From contig CM065311.1 of NCBI GenBank assembly GCA_033032175.1, positions 4,457,190 through 4,521,189 on the forward strand: a stretch of DNA of 64,000 bases. The letters are read 5' to 3'. The translations under genes were made by a program, and so were the position numbers. Below the pieces are notes generated by a model that did no database searches, was not told where the DNA came from, and was given only the letters and a program-made list of their open reading frames with translations. The stretch is from Saturnia japonica. Taxonomy: Eukaryota; Arthropoda; Insecta; Lepidoptera; Saturniidae. Below, in pieces: positions 1 to 10,008 of this stretch. Positions within the stretch are counted from its first letter, which is position 1. The number at the start of each line of letters is the position of its first letter.

Positions 1-118
1 ACTCATCAAAGAGCAATTTTTTAATAACGCATGATATTGCTCGATGTCATTCAGATGTCACACTGACATAAATGTTTTCACTGGGGCAGTGACTTCTGAT
101 TTTTTTTCGTTAGGTTCT

Positions 119-132
119 CAACGTTTTGGTGC
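119..132. repeat. Target site duplication, 3' side of R1-clade element
   Basis: CAACGTTTTGGTGC lies directly beside the poly(T) tract. Its partner with one mismatch is at 6207-6220. Confidence 0.8.
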
Positions 133-553
133 TTTTTTTTTTTTTTTTTTTGTTAACGCGGAGTGGAAAACCCGTCATGGGTACACACTCGAATTGGGGG
201 GTCGAGTGGTTATGTGAGAGTCCTACTCACTAAAAAACTCCGCGGTGTACAGCCGCCCCATAATGGGGCGACGCGGGCACTGCGCTGGCATTCTGCCGCG
301 CCGCCCCGGGGGCCGGCCCGGCTAACCGGGCCCCGGCCTAATTAGGAGACAGCTATGTACACCCGATAGCCGTCTCCTCCGCCTGCCGAACCAGTGCAAT
401 GAGGAGAACGGGCCCCCCCCCATCCCGTCTCCTCTGGTTCGGCTAGGGTGGCGGGAGTTGACGGATAAACCGCCTCCTCCGGCCACCCCCTCGTCTTTGG
501 CGGAGAGGGCCGCTCAGGGGATCCCCCTCGCGTACCCTCTCCGCAGCCTCCTT
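133..553 (-). other. 3'UTR and poly(A) tail of R1-clade element
   Basis: Non-coding sequence between the ORF2 stop (TAG at 554-556) and a tail of about 20 A (poly-T on +, 133-151). The region near the tail is closely matched by 37260-37500 in the second copy, so this end is a family feature. Confidence 0.75.
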
Positions 554-2330
554 CTACGAGATAACCTCCTCGCAGAAGGATGCCATCTCCGTCCATGTCG
601 TCTCGCTGCCGACCATGGCTTTCACCACGCTCGGCAGCGAGAGATCTCCTCCAACAGCTACGGCCAGAGTGCGGCGCTGCTCCACCCACGCAGCACACTC
701 GGAGAGAGTGTGCTGCGCCGTGTCTTCTGCAGCCCCGCACTCGTTGCACGTAGTGTTCGGCTCCCTCCTGGCAATCTTGTGCAGGTACCATCCGAAACAA
801 CCATGTCCGGATAGTACCTGCACAAGTCTAAAGCTCAGGGAGCCATGCTCCCTGGCGCACCAATCCCGGAGGACCGGGCGGACGGCATCTATGGTATAGC
901 GCCCATAGCGCGCGTCCGCCAGGTCCTCCTCCCACCTCCTGACGACCTCCGCCCGGGCCTCCCGCCGGACTCTGTCCACCTCCGTGGGAGCTGGAGGCTC
1001 CCCTAACTCTCTCCTCGCCGCCATGAATTCATACACGGCGGCGAGCACCTCCGCCTCCAGCTCCCACGGCGGGGAGCCGGCAAGCACCATGGCCGCCCCC
1101 GCGGACACCGACCGGTACCCGCGGATGACCCTCAGCGTCACGACACGCTGCGTAGCACGCAGTACGCGCCTGTTCGTGGTGCTGAGGGCATCCGACCAGA
1201 TCGGTGCCCCGTAGACGGCCATGCTCCGGATAACTCCAGAAAACAAGCGGCGACAGCTCGCGCCCGGCCCCCCCGAGTTCGGAAGAAGCCGGCCGAGAGC
1301 CGCCGCCGCTCCCACTATCCGCGGTTCGAGTCCCTTAAAGTGGGACTCGAACCGCCAACGTCCGTCCAGGATGAGGCCCAGATATTTCATCTGGGCCCCA
1401 ACCCGGACCCTCACCCCCTCCACATTTATGTGGGCCCCAGGAGGCGGCCCACACCGAGGCCCATGAAATAGTATGGTCTCGGTCTTCTCCGCCGCCACCC
1501 TGAGGCCCAACGCCTTTATGCGTCCGACCACGAGGGCAGTGCCCTCTGTGGCCAGGCGCGCCACCTCTTCATAATTCCCCCCCTGGGCCACGACTAGGGT
1601 GTCGTCCGCGTAGCATAGCACTCGGACCCCCGAAGGGAGCGCTACGCGGAGCACCCAGTCGTAGCCCATGTTCCACAGGAGCGGCCCCAACACCGACCCC
1701 TGTGGAACACCGCACCCCACGTGCCGCCGAACCACATTGCCCCTCCCATCTGTGAAGGTGACCTCCCTGCCCTGGAGGTAGTCCCCCAACAGCTGCCGCA
1801 GGTACGAGGGCACTCCGAAAAACCGGAGCGCCTCCCGTATAACACCGTGCGGCAGACTGTTGAAGGCGTTGGCGATGTCGATCGACACCGCCAACAGCCT
1901 ACCTCCCCCCTCGGTCGCCTCCGCAGACCACGCCTTCAGGGTGGAGAGGGCTTCCAGAGTCGAACGCCCTCTCCGGAATCCGAACTGCCGGTCCGAAAGT
2001 ACCGGCCCAACTTCCGCCATGTGCTGGACGACACGAGATGCCAGAATACGCTCCAGCATCTTCCCCGTGTCATCCAGCAGCACCAGGGGCCGGTACGAGG
2101 ACGGGCAGTCCGGGGGGCGACCCTCCTTCCCCAGAAGGCAGAGTCACCCCATCTTCCAGAGCTTCGGGAACCGTCCAACCGACAAACATCGGTTGAACAG
2201 CTCCCGAAGCTCTACCCCCATGTGGTTCAGCGCCACACCTAACACCCGGCCCGGAACTCCGTCCGGGCCTGGCGCCCTCCGCTTGTTGCGGAGGCGCTCC
2301 ACCACCGACCCCATCTCCTCCTCAGTGACG
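554..2330 (-). pseudogene. R1-clade ORF2, reverse transcriptase part with one in-frame stop
   Basis: This continues ORF2 after the frameshift at 2330-2339. A TGA at 2146-2144 interrupts it in the RT fingers region. The open part (554-2083, 509 residues) has motif A with Asp69 in SIDIANAFN, the GVPQGSVLGPLLWN motif, catalytic YADD at 158-161, and a C-terminal C-x2-C-x8-H-x4-C finger at 446-463 as in R1-clade proteins. Only one nonsense change and one homopolymer slip separate this copy from an open ORF2, so it inserted recently or has been masked by sequencing error. Confidence 0.88.
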
Positions 2331-3603
2331 GGGGGGGGGTGGGGGGTGGCAACAGCTCCTCCGCAACAGCACTCCCATCGAACATGGGAGGCGGGAGGAG
2401 CTCCGGAGGGTCGGGCAGCAACTTAGCCACGACCCTCGCTAGGACCTCTGAGTCCAGGGACTCCGTTAAAGGGGGCGCCTGCCCCCGGAACTTCTTCCGG
2501 GCTACCCGGTACGGGCGCCCCCACGGGTCCCTGTCCAGGGTCCTGAGGAGCTCCTCCCACTGCTCATCCTTTGCCCGACTGATGGCCACCTGCAGGGACT
2601 TCCTAGTTTCCCTGTAGTAGCCAAGCAGCCGGGCCTCCTCTCCCTCTACCCGAGTTTGCCGCCGGCGGCAGCGTTGAGGCTGCCGCCGCGCCGCGGAGCA
2701 GGCCACCCGGAGATCGGCAATCTCCGGGGTCCACCAATACACCGCCCGCCTGCCTTGCGGGCGGTTTTTGCTCCGCGGCATCGACGCGTCGCAGACCGCC
2801 GTAAGGGCCTTACGGAAACGGCCCGCGATCGCGTCGATGTCTGCCTCACTAGGAGCCGGCGCGCGCCAGCTCTGGACGATGGCCGCCTCTTCAGCAAGTT
2901 GCCGATTGAGGCGGCTCACCACCCATCGGGGGAAGTTAGCCCCCCCCGGAGCCCGACGCGCCGGCACCTCTGAGGAGGTGGAGACCCCAAACCGGATAAA
3001 CCGGTGGTCTGACAGGGTCTCCACCTCCTCCGGCACCCTCCAATCCTGCACACGGCGTGCGACAGACGGCGTGGCGAAGGAGACGTCCACCACGGACCCT
3101 CCTTTCTGTCGCACGCACGTGTGCACCGCCCCACGGTTGAGGAGGGACAGCCCAGCCTGGACTGCCCACTCCTCCACCGCTGCCCCTCTCGGGTCCGTGG
3201 CCACCCCTCCCCATGCCCGCGACTTGGCGTTAAGGTCGCCAAGCAGGACAATGGGGAGTGGCGACAGCCGCCTAACCACCGGCCCCAGGGAGTCGAGAAA
3301 CGACTCGAACTCCCTCAGGGGCCGGTTTGGGGAGAAGTATACACCCACTACCCCATATCCTCCCCAGGCGGCCGCCACGAATCCTGATCCCCTCTCCTTG
3401 AAGGAGAGGGGGGACCCCGTGCTAAAAATGGCTACAGAGCCGTCAATGTCACCCGCCCAGTAAGGTTGGGCGGGGACAGAGTACGGCTCCGCAGCCACCG
3501 CAATATCGATGTTCCACTCCGCCACTGATTGCACAAATAGGTCTTGTGCAGTGGCGGAGTGGTTCAGATTCCCCTGGAGGCAGTTGGTACGGTTGTGCTG
3601 CAT
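2239..3603 (-). CDS. R1-clade ORF2, endonuclease part (frameshifted from the RT part)
   Basis: The N-terminal part of the ORF2 polyprotein has an apurinic-endonuclease-like domain that nicks target DNA to prime reverse transcription. Visible motifs: an Asn in QGNLN (about residues 11-14), Glu39 in AAEPY, GDLN at 122-125, and SDH at 198-200. All match catalytic or metal-binding positions of the family. It begins at an ATG overlapping the ORF1 stop. The frame leaves the true polyprotein at a ten-base C run (+ strand G run 2330-2339): past that run the conserved linker and RT continue one phase away. The last ~30 residues of this ORF are therefore out-of-frame sequence. Confidence 0.88.
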   Translation of the reverse strand: MQHNRTNCLQGNLNHSATAQDLFVQSVAEWNIDIAVAAEPYSVPAQPYWAGDIDGSVAIFSTGSPLSFKERGSGFVAAAWGGYGVVGVYFSPNRPLREFESFLDSLGPVVRRLSPLPIVLLGDLNAKSRAWGGVATDPRGAAVEEWAVQAGLSLLNRGAVHTCVRQKGGSVVDVSFATPSVARRVQDWRVPEEVETLSDHRFIRFGVSTSSEVPARRAPGGANFPRWVVSRLNRQLAEEAAIVQSWRAPAPSEADIDAIAGRFRKALTAVCDASMPRSKNRPQGRRAVYWWTPEIADLRVACSAARRQPQRCRRRQTRVEGEEARLLGYYRETRKSLQVAISRAKDEQWEELLRTLDRDPWGRPYRVARKKFRGQAPPLTESLDSEVLARVVAKLLPDPPELLPPPMFDGSAVAEELLPPPTPPPSLRRRWGRWWSASATSGGRQARTEFRAGC

Positions 3604-3700
3604 TACCGAGCCGTACCAACTACCTCCGACCTAGGCCTCCCAAGACCAGCCCCAGGGGGCCTCCTCTTGGGTGATGGGGGCTTACACTTCGCCCCCCCCC
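3603..3700 (-). pseudogene. Frameshifted C-terminal tail of R1-clade ORF1
   Basis: Downstream of the nine-base homopolymer the gag frame continues in another phase with a Lys/Pro/Gly-rich tail. It ends at TAA 3605-3603, which shares a base with the ORF2 ATG (3603-3601), giving TAATG. The tail supplies the final cysteine of the third zinc knuckle, which is the reason for treating it as part of ORF1. Confidence 0.65.
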
Positions 3701-5721
3701 ATATAATGGTCCGCTGGTTTCCCAGCGGCGGCGCATACGGCGCAGTGCAGCTTGGTTGCTGCACACTCAGCCGCCGCATGGCCAGGCCCCCCACACCTGT
3801 AACACAGGGCGCTCCTATCTTCCATTGCCTCGCATAAGGGGCGAGTGTGGCCCAAGCCCATACACCTGAAACACCGCAGGGGTTTCTCCTGCAGTGGTTG
3901 GACCCGGGCCACACTCCAGCCAACGAGAAAGCGCCCCGCCTCTGCTAACTTTTTGGCTTCGGCCACGGGGAGTGACACCAGTGCCACTCCCCCACCCCAG
4001 TCATGCCGGATGGAGCCAACCCTAATCATGGCTGGCTCACATCCGGTCTTTTGCGCAACGGTGACCTTCAGCTCCTCCTGGCTCACGGAGTCATCTATTC
4101 CGATGATCCGGAGCTCCGCCCGTTTGACTGGCCTGGATACCACTGCCACTTCTGCAAAAGTTGCTTGCAGTTGCGCAGCCAGGCCAGCCGCCTTTTTCTC
4201 GCCCTCGGAACCGCTGATCTCGATCAGCCTGGCTCCAGTGGCGGTCGTCCGGAGCTTCGGTTCCTCTATGCCGAGTTCCCCCAGCTTGACCACCTCCCTC
4301 GCCTTTAAGACGGCCGCCGAATAGGACACCCCTCTCGCCACAGCCTCCGGCTGCAGCGTAATCATGACTGCCGCAGACCGTGGCACGGAAGGCACCTTGG
4401 GCCGGGCCTTTTTTGTGTCCGCCTTCTTTTTCGGCGCGGGTGCTGCTGGTGCAGTAGGGGCCTTCGCCTTTTTAGGCCGTCGGACCACAGTGGTCCAGGC
4501 CTCCTCTCCAGCCTCAGAGGGGGCCCGTGAAATGGAAGCCCCTGGGAGACCAGCCCACTCCATACCAAGTGGAGCGGTGTGTGCAGAGGGCGCAGCTGCT
4601 CCCTCAGACCTAGCCCGTGATACGGACCGGGCCTTCTTCGCTCCCACCGACTTAGCACTAGGGCCAGCATGGTTTGCCGGCCCAGATCCCGCAGCGGGCC
4701 TCGGCCTTTTCTCCAGGGCCTTGGCCCTTATCTGGGACACGGACCGGGGCCTTTTGGCTCCTGATGGAGGAGGCCCCACACTAGTGCCGGGCGAGCTGGA
4801 AGGAACGGGTCCAGCACAAGGTCCAGGCCTTTTGGGCCCAGCGAGCTTCTTATCCCCCGCTAGCGGTGGCCGCAGGACCTGCTTCGGCAGGAGCCGTCCA
4901 TCCACTTCCAGGCCGTCCAATCGGGCGTCAATAACTTCCCCGACAGTGGAGCGAATGGACTTCTCCAAGCCACTTACCGCATCCGCCAGGACCTTTTCCC
5001 ATCCATGGGGAGGACCTTCAATCTGCACTGGCTGCAGGGGAGGAGGAGGAGGAGGCGGCATAATCAGCCTCGAGCCGGCTTCCCGCTTCCACGCGAGGAC
5101 CTCCTTCTTGAGGTCATCAACCTGTTGACGGAGCAGCCTCGTTTCTCTCCCGAGGCGGGCCGTCTCCTCGTTAGTAGAGCGCTCCAGAAGCGCCTCCACC
5201 ACTTCCTTCAGAATATTCGCCGCACCTTTGAGGGACTTAATACAAGTCCCCTTTAGATTTCTTGAGATGCGGCAAACCTCAAGGATAGTGGCCACCCCGC
5301 TTTCCGTACGGGCTCTTAACGTTTCTGAGTCCATCGACTCCACGTTAGTGTACCCCACAGCACCACTCCTGTCCTCTACCAAATCCTCCTCGTCATCAAC
5401 GTCCCCACTAACGCTCTTCCCTTTAAGAAAGGTCTTTTGGACGACTGCCTGGGAATCTGCCTCATTCAAAAATTGTGGGTTATAAGTCGTCCCTCCTCCC
5501 TTAACTGGGCGTCCAGTGCTCTTAGAGCGGCCCGATCCACGAAGTGCCCCTCTTTGGGACGTCGTTATCTTTGCGGCAACAACTGGGCTCTGGCCTGCGT
5601 TAAGCGGCTCGCCAGTCCGCTTCTTACCTCCCCCACTCACGCCCTCCCTATCAACATCACTTATCCTACTTAGCCTAACGTTTAAGATTTTTGGGTTAGA
5701 ATCATTCATTTTTTGTCCCAC
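3682..5721 (-). CDS. R1-clade ORF1 gag-like nucleic-acid-binding protein
   Basis: A 679-residue ORF. The N-terminal half is charged, with a coiled-coil-like stretch (about residues 150-215), a run of seven prolines (about 222-230) and a basic Pro/Ala/Lys-rich middle. The C terminus has CCHC zinc knuckles: C-x2-C-x4-H-x4-C at about 617-630 and again at 640-653, with a third starting at 660. This order is the hallmark of ORF1 proteins of R1-clade LINEs, which coat the element RNA. The ORF ends early within a run of nine C on the + strand (3692-3700). One base fewer would keep the third knuckle's last cysteine in frame and carry the reading frame to a TAA at 3603-3605. So the annotated end is probably a frameshift or a sequencing slip. 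Confidence 0.88.
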   Translation of the reverse strand: MGQKMNDSNPKILNVRLSRISDVDREGVSGGGKKRTGEPLNAGQSPVVAAKITTSQRGALRGSGRSKSTGRPVKGGGTTYNPQFLNEADSQAVVQKTFLKGKSVSGDVDDEEDLVEDRSGAVGYTNVESMDSETLRARTESGVATILEVCRISRNLKGTCIKSLKGAANILKEVVEALLERSTNEETARLGRETRLLRQQVDDLKKEVLAWKREAGSRLIMPPPPPPPLQPVQIEGPPHGWEKVLADAVSGLEKSIRSTVGEVIDARLDGLEVDGRLLPKQVLRPPLAGDKKLAGPKRPGPCAGPVPSSSPGTSVGPPPSGAKRPRSVSQIRAKALEKRPRPAAGSGPANHAGPSAKSVGAKKARSVSRARSEGAAAPSAHTAPLGMEWAGLPGASISRAPSEAGEEAWTTVVRRPKKAKAPTAPAAPAPKKKADTKKARPKVPSVPRSAAVMITLQPEAVARGVSYSAAVLKAREVVKLGELGIEEPKLRTTATGARLIEISGSEGEKKAAGLAAQLQATFAEVAVVSRPVKRAELRIIGIDDSVSQEELKVTVAQKTGCEPAMIRVGSIRHDWGGGVALVSLPVAEAKKLAEAGRFLVGWSVARVQPLQEKPLRCFRCMGLGHTRPLCEAMEDRSALCYRCGGPGHAAAECAATKLHCAVCAAAGKPADHYMGGGEV

Positions 5722-6206
5722 GAGTATGGGGGAAAAAACGGTCCACCCAGGCAGTGCCCCCTGTACCTGGGTAAGCCCAGCGTAACCCGTCAGAGAGTCG
5801 GCCGGTTCTCTGACGGGGGTCGCACTAGTGACTGATCAACCCATCAGCCATGCATCCTTTTGCGGTGCGCCGCCGCTTAGGATTGGGGTAATTTTTTATA
5901 GAGGTTTTCTTCCTCGCGGTCCGGGCGGTTAAGCCAAGACCCTCGATCCCATACGAAGCCGTGAGACATGACAACGACACTTCGATGGGATTACGAGAAC
6001 GGCGGTTGTAAGTAAGGTAAAATACCCCACTTACTGTCTGACGGCAGTGCTAATGCACGTCAGGCCCACCTACGCCGCGTCTGTTGGCTCCCTCTGATAC
6101 TCAGAGGGATGCCAGACGAAGCCCCCCTCGTCAGGTATCAGCCGCCGACCGTGAAGCGGTCGACGTTGCCCGGGACACACCACGTGGAGGTTCCTGACTC
6201 GTGCCC
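5722..6206 (-). other. 5'UTR of R1-clade element
   Basis: About 485 bases between the 5' end set by the target duplication and the ORF1 ATG. R1-clade elements can carry internal promoters here, but I see no motif I can name. Confidence 0.6.
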
Positions 6207-6220
6207 CAACGTTTTGGTCC
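6207..6220. repeat. Target site duplication, 5' side of R1-clade element
   Basis: CAACGTTTTGGTCC matches 119-132 at 13 of 14 bases and fixes the 5' end of the element at 6206. Confidence 0.8.
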
Positions 6221-6884
6221 TGTGTTAACCCGATGTTAAGTGATGATGTGGCCCAAAATGTTAACACGTTAAGCCTAAACCCTCCACTATTTTATTTATT
6301 TTAACTTGACTTTCATTCATTAAACAGACCAGTGCAAGTTACTAGTATCGATTTACCTGTTTATACCTGCCTACCCAAGAGTTGTGACGGGAAATAAATA
6401 GTCAACCTAACGTTTACATATTCTACAGGTTTCATACTTTCGATTGGTATGGAATTTGTCTATTAACCAAACCAGTGAAATGTTTAAAAAAAATATTATA
6501 AATTGTTATTTAATCATATTCTGGACTGAAATTTTTTAGTCAACCCATTTACAATATATTTATTGATATATTAAATTTGATATAAGAGACTTTTCATCCA
6601 TTACCCACCTCGGTGAAGGTAGTTTTATACTGGGATCCTATACCAATAGGAAAATGTGGGTACTTCACTCTAATGAGTGATGCGAGTATGATGTTTGTAA
6701 GCATTGTTTAATTTATAAAGTAGCAGTTAGCAGTTTCATTTTTTTTCATTCTAAAAAACATTTTACTACGGAATCCTAAAAAGTTATTGTTCTATGACTT
6801 TCCGACAGCTGAGAATCTATTGAAGTATGATATGTAGTATGTACAATTGTACATAGTGGAGTAGCATTATATCCTCTTATCATA
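6221..6884. other. AT-rich non-coding DNA
   Basis: No ORF, gene-like exon or recognisable repeat seen. Confidence 0.5.
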
Positions 6885-7374
6885 TCTATACAACTAATAA
6901 AATTTAAGTGTTTGTTTGTAATGTCAAAATAACATTTTTTTACTAAAGGCATATGAAAGTATATACGACACCTAAAAAAAAAACAATTTTTAAAATTTTT
7001 GTTTGTCTGTCCGTTTGTTCCGGGTAATCTCTGAAACGGTTGGACCGATTTTGACGGAACTTTCACTGATAGATAGCTGATGATATAGGGAGTAATTTAG
7101 GCTACTTTTATTTTAATTAGGGTTTCGCACAAATATAAAAATCTGGTCATGGTGAATCAATTCGGGCACTTAAATGGCTTATACTGAGTAATTAAATTAA
7201 ATTAATGTACTACATAATTATAGGTATTAAAAAGATCTATAAAAAAGTCCGGGTGAGTATACATCTGAGGAACACCCACAATATGCATTTTTGTCTTTAA
7301 AATAGCCAGGAGTAGGGGAGCAAAATTCGCGCGGGCATTCTGTAGTCCACGTGAGCGAAGTCACTGGCACAGCT
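6885..7374 (+). mobile_element. Helitron-like non-autonomous repeat, family 2, copy 1
   Basis: The sequence runs from a TC start near TCTATACAACTAATAAAA to a CTAG end at about 7371-7374. It includes the phrase about an accession-like block GGTCATGGTGAATCAATTCGG (7145-7165 region) that recurs at 39826, 27597 and inverted near 37190 and 33610. TC start, CTRR-type end and lack of inverted termini are Helitron-like. It encodes no protein. Confidence 0.5.
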
Positions 7375-8371
7375 AGTATTACATAAAAAATTAGCTGGCC
7401 TACGGCCATTGTTCTGCCGTTTCCGTTAGCTAATGGTTTGACTAGAAAGTTACTTATCCGGCTCAGATTTTGTGCTCCTCTTTTATGGCGCTAAACAATA
7501 TATTTAATGTGAATATAAATCGTTTCCGTCCATAAACACAGAGTTTCTTTTTAACGACTAGAGCGCCACCTAACAGATCCTATCATATCTATAAACTACC
7601 TTCTCGATAAAACAAATACATTTTTAAAATATGAACTCAATCGATCAAGTCGTTCAAAAGTTATAGAATCACTAACAGTCGCACACAAGATTTTTATATA
7701 GAAATATACCATATTTATTACGTAATAGAGTTATAAGAAACAAGGAAAGTACCTATATAACTCCTCAAATAGTTTTATTTATCACCTTAACTCATTGCGT
7801 CCATACCATAGCGTCAGTCACTTTGTGAACAGCCAGCATAGTTTAGCACAGCATGCGGTAACAACAACACACCATTTTGTCATTCATAGGTTTTTAGAGC
7901 TCGCGTACTTTCAGTGTATATTACGATATTCTTTAAATGTCATATGAATACATAGTTTGCGGCTGCAAACCAAGTTTTGGTTACGTTAATGCATGTTGTC
8001 AAAGTGCTTGACGTGACATGTACACCGTCGTAGACTATACTAAAATTCTGGTTTTTTAGAAACATAAATATTAATAATAAAAAGGATTACATATACCGAT
8101 TATACGTAATGAGTTGCTACTTATCATGTTTTAATTAAACAATAAACCATCATACATACTAGGCATTTATAAGTATCAAATTAATAATGAAAAATAAAAC
8201 AAATTCTTTATTCGGTTTTATTTCAAGTTAATACATAGGTACATATATAAGAGTGACAGCATAGATTTTATTGTTAAATTATTTTTTATGCAAGTAAGCC
8301 GGTACGTACAAATTAAATTTGAAGTAATATTTTTTTGTTCATATTTATGTTAATTATATTATTATTTATTA
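7375..8371. other. AT-rich non-coding DNA with degraded repeat pieces
   Basis: No coding exon seen. The stretch 7480-7680 resembles phrases found in the foldback element at 14900-15000, so it is probably repeat debris. Confidence 0.4.
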
Positions 8372-9034
8372 TCTATACATACTAATATTATAAAGCACTA
8401 GAATTTGTTTGTTTGTTTGGTTGGACGCGCTAATCTCAGAAACTACTGGTTCGAATAGAAATATTATTTTAGTGTTGGATAACCTATTTATCTAGGAACT
8501 CTATAGGCTATATGACATCACGCTACGACCAATAGGAGTAGAGGATCAATGAAAAATGTTGCAAAAACGGGGAAAATTTATTCCTTTTGAAAGCTTCTAT
8601 TGCGTGCGCTGCGTGAATGGTTATAGTTACACAACAATCATGTGTGACGGAATTGTTTCTCTTAAAAAGTTCCAAAAAAAAGTCCGGGATAGCGTATATC
8701 TATATTTTAAGGTTGACACAATATAACCTTTTTTATAGTAATAAAATTTGTTCAAAAATAATGCATTATTTGCAAAGGTGTTTTTTTATAAACATGGTTT
8801 AACCTATATCGAAAAAAACATGTTATTCATCACAAGTATTTAATTTTGAACAAAATTGCCCTTTACAGTAATTGATTTAAATGAATATCTTAGTAGATAT
8901 CACAGTTTTAAAATAACTCCGCAGCAAAATAAAGAAAGTTTCAGCTCCTTTAGAATTGTAATATAGGTAGGTGCCTATGACCCACTCTCTCTAACTCTCT
9001 CTCTTTTATAGACGAAGTTGCGCGAGTCAGCTAG
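8372..9034 (+). mobile_element. Helitron-like non-autonomous repeat, family 1, copy 1
   Basis: It starts TCTATACATACTAATATTAT and ends with CTAG (9031-9034) after a short GC-rich segment. A second copy of about 700 bp lies at 62996-63695 with the same ends and shared interior (for example the block around CACGCTACGACCAATAGGAG). There are no long inverted termini and no transposase. Known lepidopteran non-autonomous Helitrons have this look. The assignment rests on the ends and on copy comparison. Confidence 0.6.
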
Positions 9035-9121
9035 TAATTTATATTTTTGAAGTTTCGTTAGGGTTCCAGGTAAAAATTTTGTAGTAATATTGAAATAAAA
9101 TTATGTTAACCAATGTATTAC

Positions 9122-9926
9122 TACCGTATCCCAAAAGTATCCGACCTGTAAGTAACTTCGCACTGGCATTATTTTTCGTCATCCGGCTCATGGCAACCTT
9201 CGCAGTAGTCCCCCTTCGACTGAACAAGACGTTGCCATCGGTGCTTCCACATCCTGATGCAGTTCTGGCCAGAACCCAGTCGCCGCTCACCCAAAAACGC
9301 GGCCGTTTCCTTCTCACCACGACACGCAATCTTTTCAGAACTTCGCGGTAAAATTCTTTGTTGATTGTCTGACCTCTCTGTCATATTTGTGATGCACGAC
9401 ACCTTCGAAATCACGAGTCATTCTAAAATTCTCGGTTAGGATTCTCGGAACACAAGTTTTCGGAATCCCGAGATCATCTTCTATCTCGCGCACAGTCAAA
9501 CGACGATTTTGCGTAGTCGCGCGTTACATACGTTCGAAGGTCGGCCAGAACGCGGATCGCTATCAACGTTTTTGAATCCCTTGTACTACTTTTTTATTTG
9601 AGTTTTACCCATACAAGCATCTTCAAAGGCCTCTTGCATTATTTCGATGGTCTCTATACAACTCTTTCCGAGTTTGAAGCATGACTTTATGCAAATTCGT
9701 TGTTCCTATCTCTCCATTATTTTCAACTATTACAAAATCCGACGAACGCGAAATCAACAATGTACATCATGTCACACTGTGCTCGTAATAACAAATTTCA
9801 TCGGTTGCCATGGTAGCTGATGACTTTGTGAAGAGCCATTTGATACACTCTTACTTTATAAAGGTCATTCGGACGTTTTGGTGCGAAATATGGGTACAGG
9901 TCGGATACTTTTTGGATACACCTCGT
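9122..9926 (-). mobile_element. Internally deleted mariner element
   Basis: Inverted ends of about 28 bp: TATCCCAAAAGTATCCGACC at 9127 and its near-perfect complement GGTCGGATACTTTTTGGATA ending at 9918. Minus-strand translation from about 9720 gives a mariner N terminus (CIKSCFKLGKS, then CMGKTQI and DSDPRSGRPS) with several stops. The DDD catalytic core is missing, so it can only have moved in trans. It ends about 80 bp before an ENOSF1-like exon. Confidence 0.75.
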
Positions 9927-10008
9927 ATGTTACCTTGATATAAGAGTAGTTATTTTTTATGAATAAATTAATAAAATATTTTAACAAATTTATAAAATAT
10001 TTTAACAG

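Larger units (their letters stand above)
133..6206 (-). mobile_element. Near full-length R1-clade non-LTR retrotransposon
   Basis: An element of about 6.07 kb, read on the minus strand: 5'UTR (about 5722-6206), ORF1 gag-like protein, ORF2 with APE-type endonuclease and reverse transcriptase, 3'UTR (133-553) and a poly(A) tail seen as poly(T) from 133. It is flanked by CAACGTTTTGGTGC (119-132) and CAACGTTTTGGTCC (6207-6220), a 14-bp target duplication with one mismatch. 14-bp duplications are typical of R1 insertions. The body is much more GC-rich than its AT-rich surroundings, as expected of a recent arrival. It carries two homopolymer frameshifts and one in-frame stop, so this copy is probably inactive as assembled. 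The target is neither 28S rDNA nor a TTAGG telomere repeat, so the family within the R1 clade (R1, TRAS, SART, Waldo) is left open. Confidence 0.9.

Noticed and set aside
342..800. Overlapping ORFs on both strands across 160-5800 (60-250 residues)
   Set aside because: They are shadows in the GC-rich R1-clade element. None has domain similarity, and all overlap the real ORF1/ORF2 frames.
7227..7409. 60-residue ORF starting like a signal peptide (hydrophobic N terminus)
   Set aside because: It lies wholly within a Helitron-like repeat whose other copy (39924-40250) has a different frame, so it is chance.
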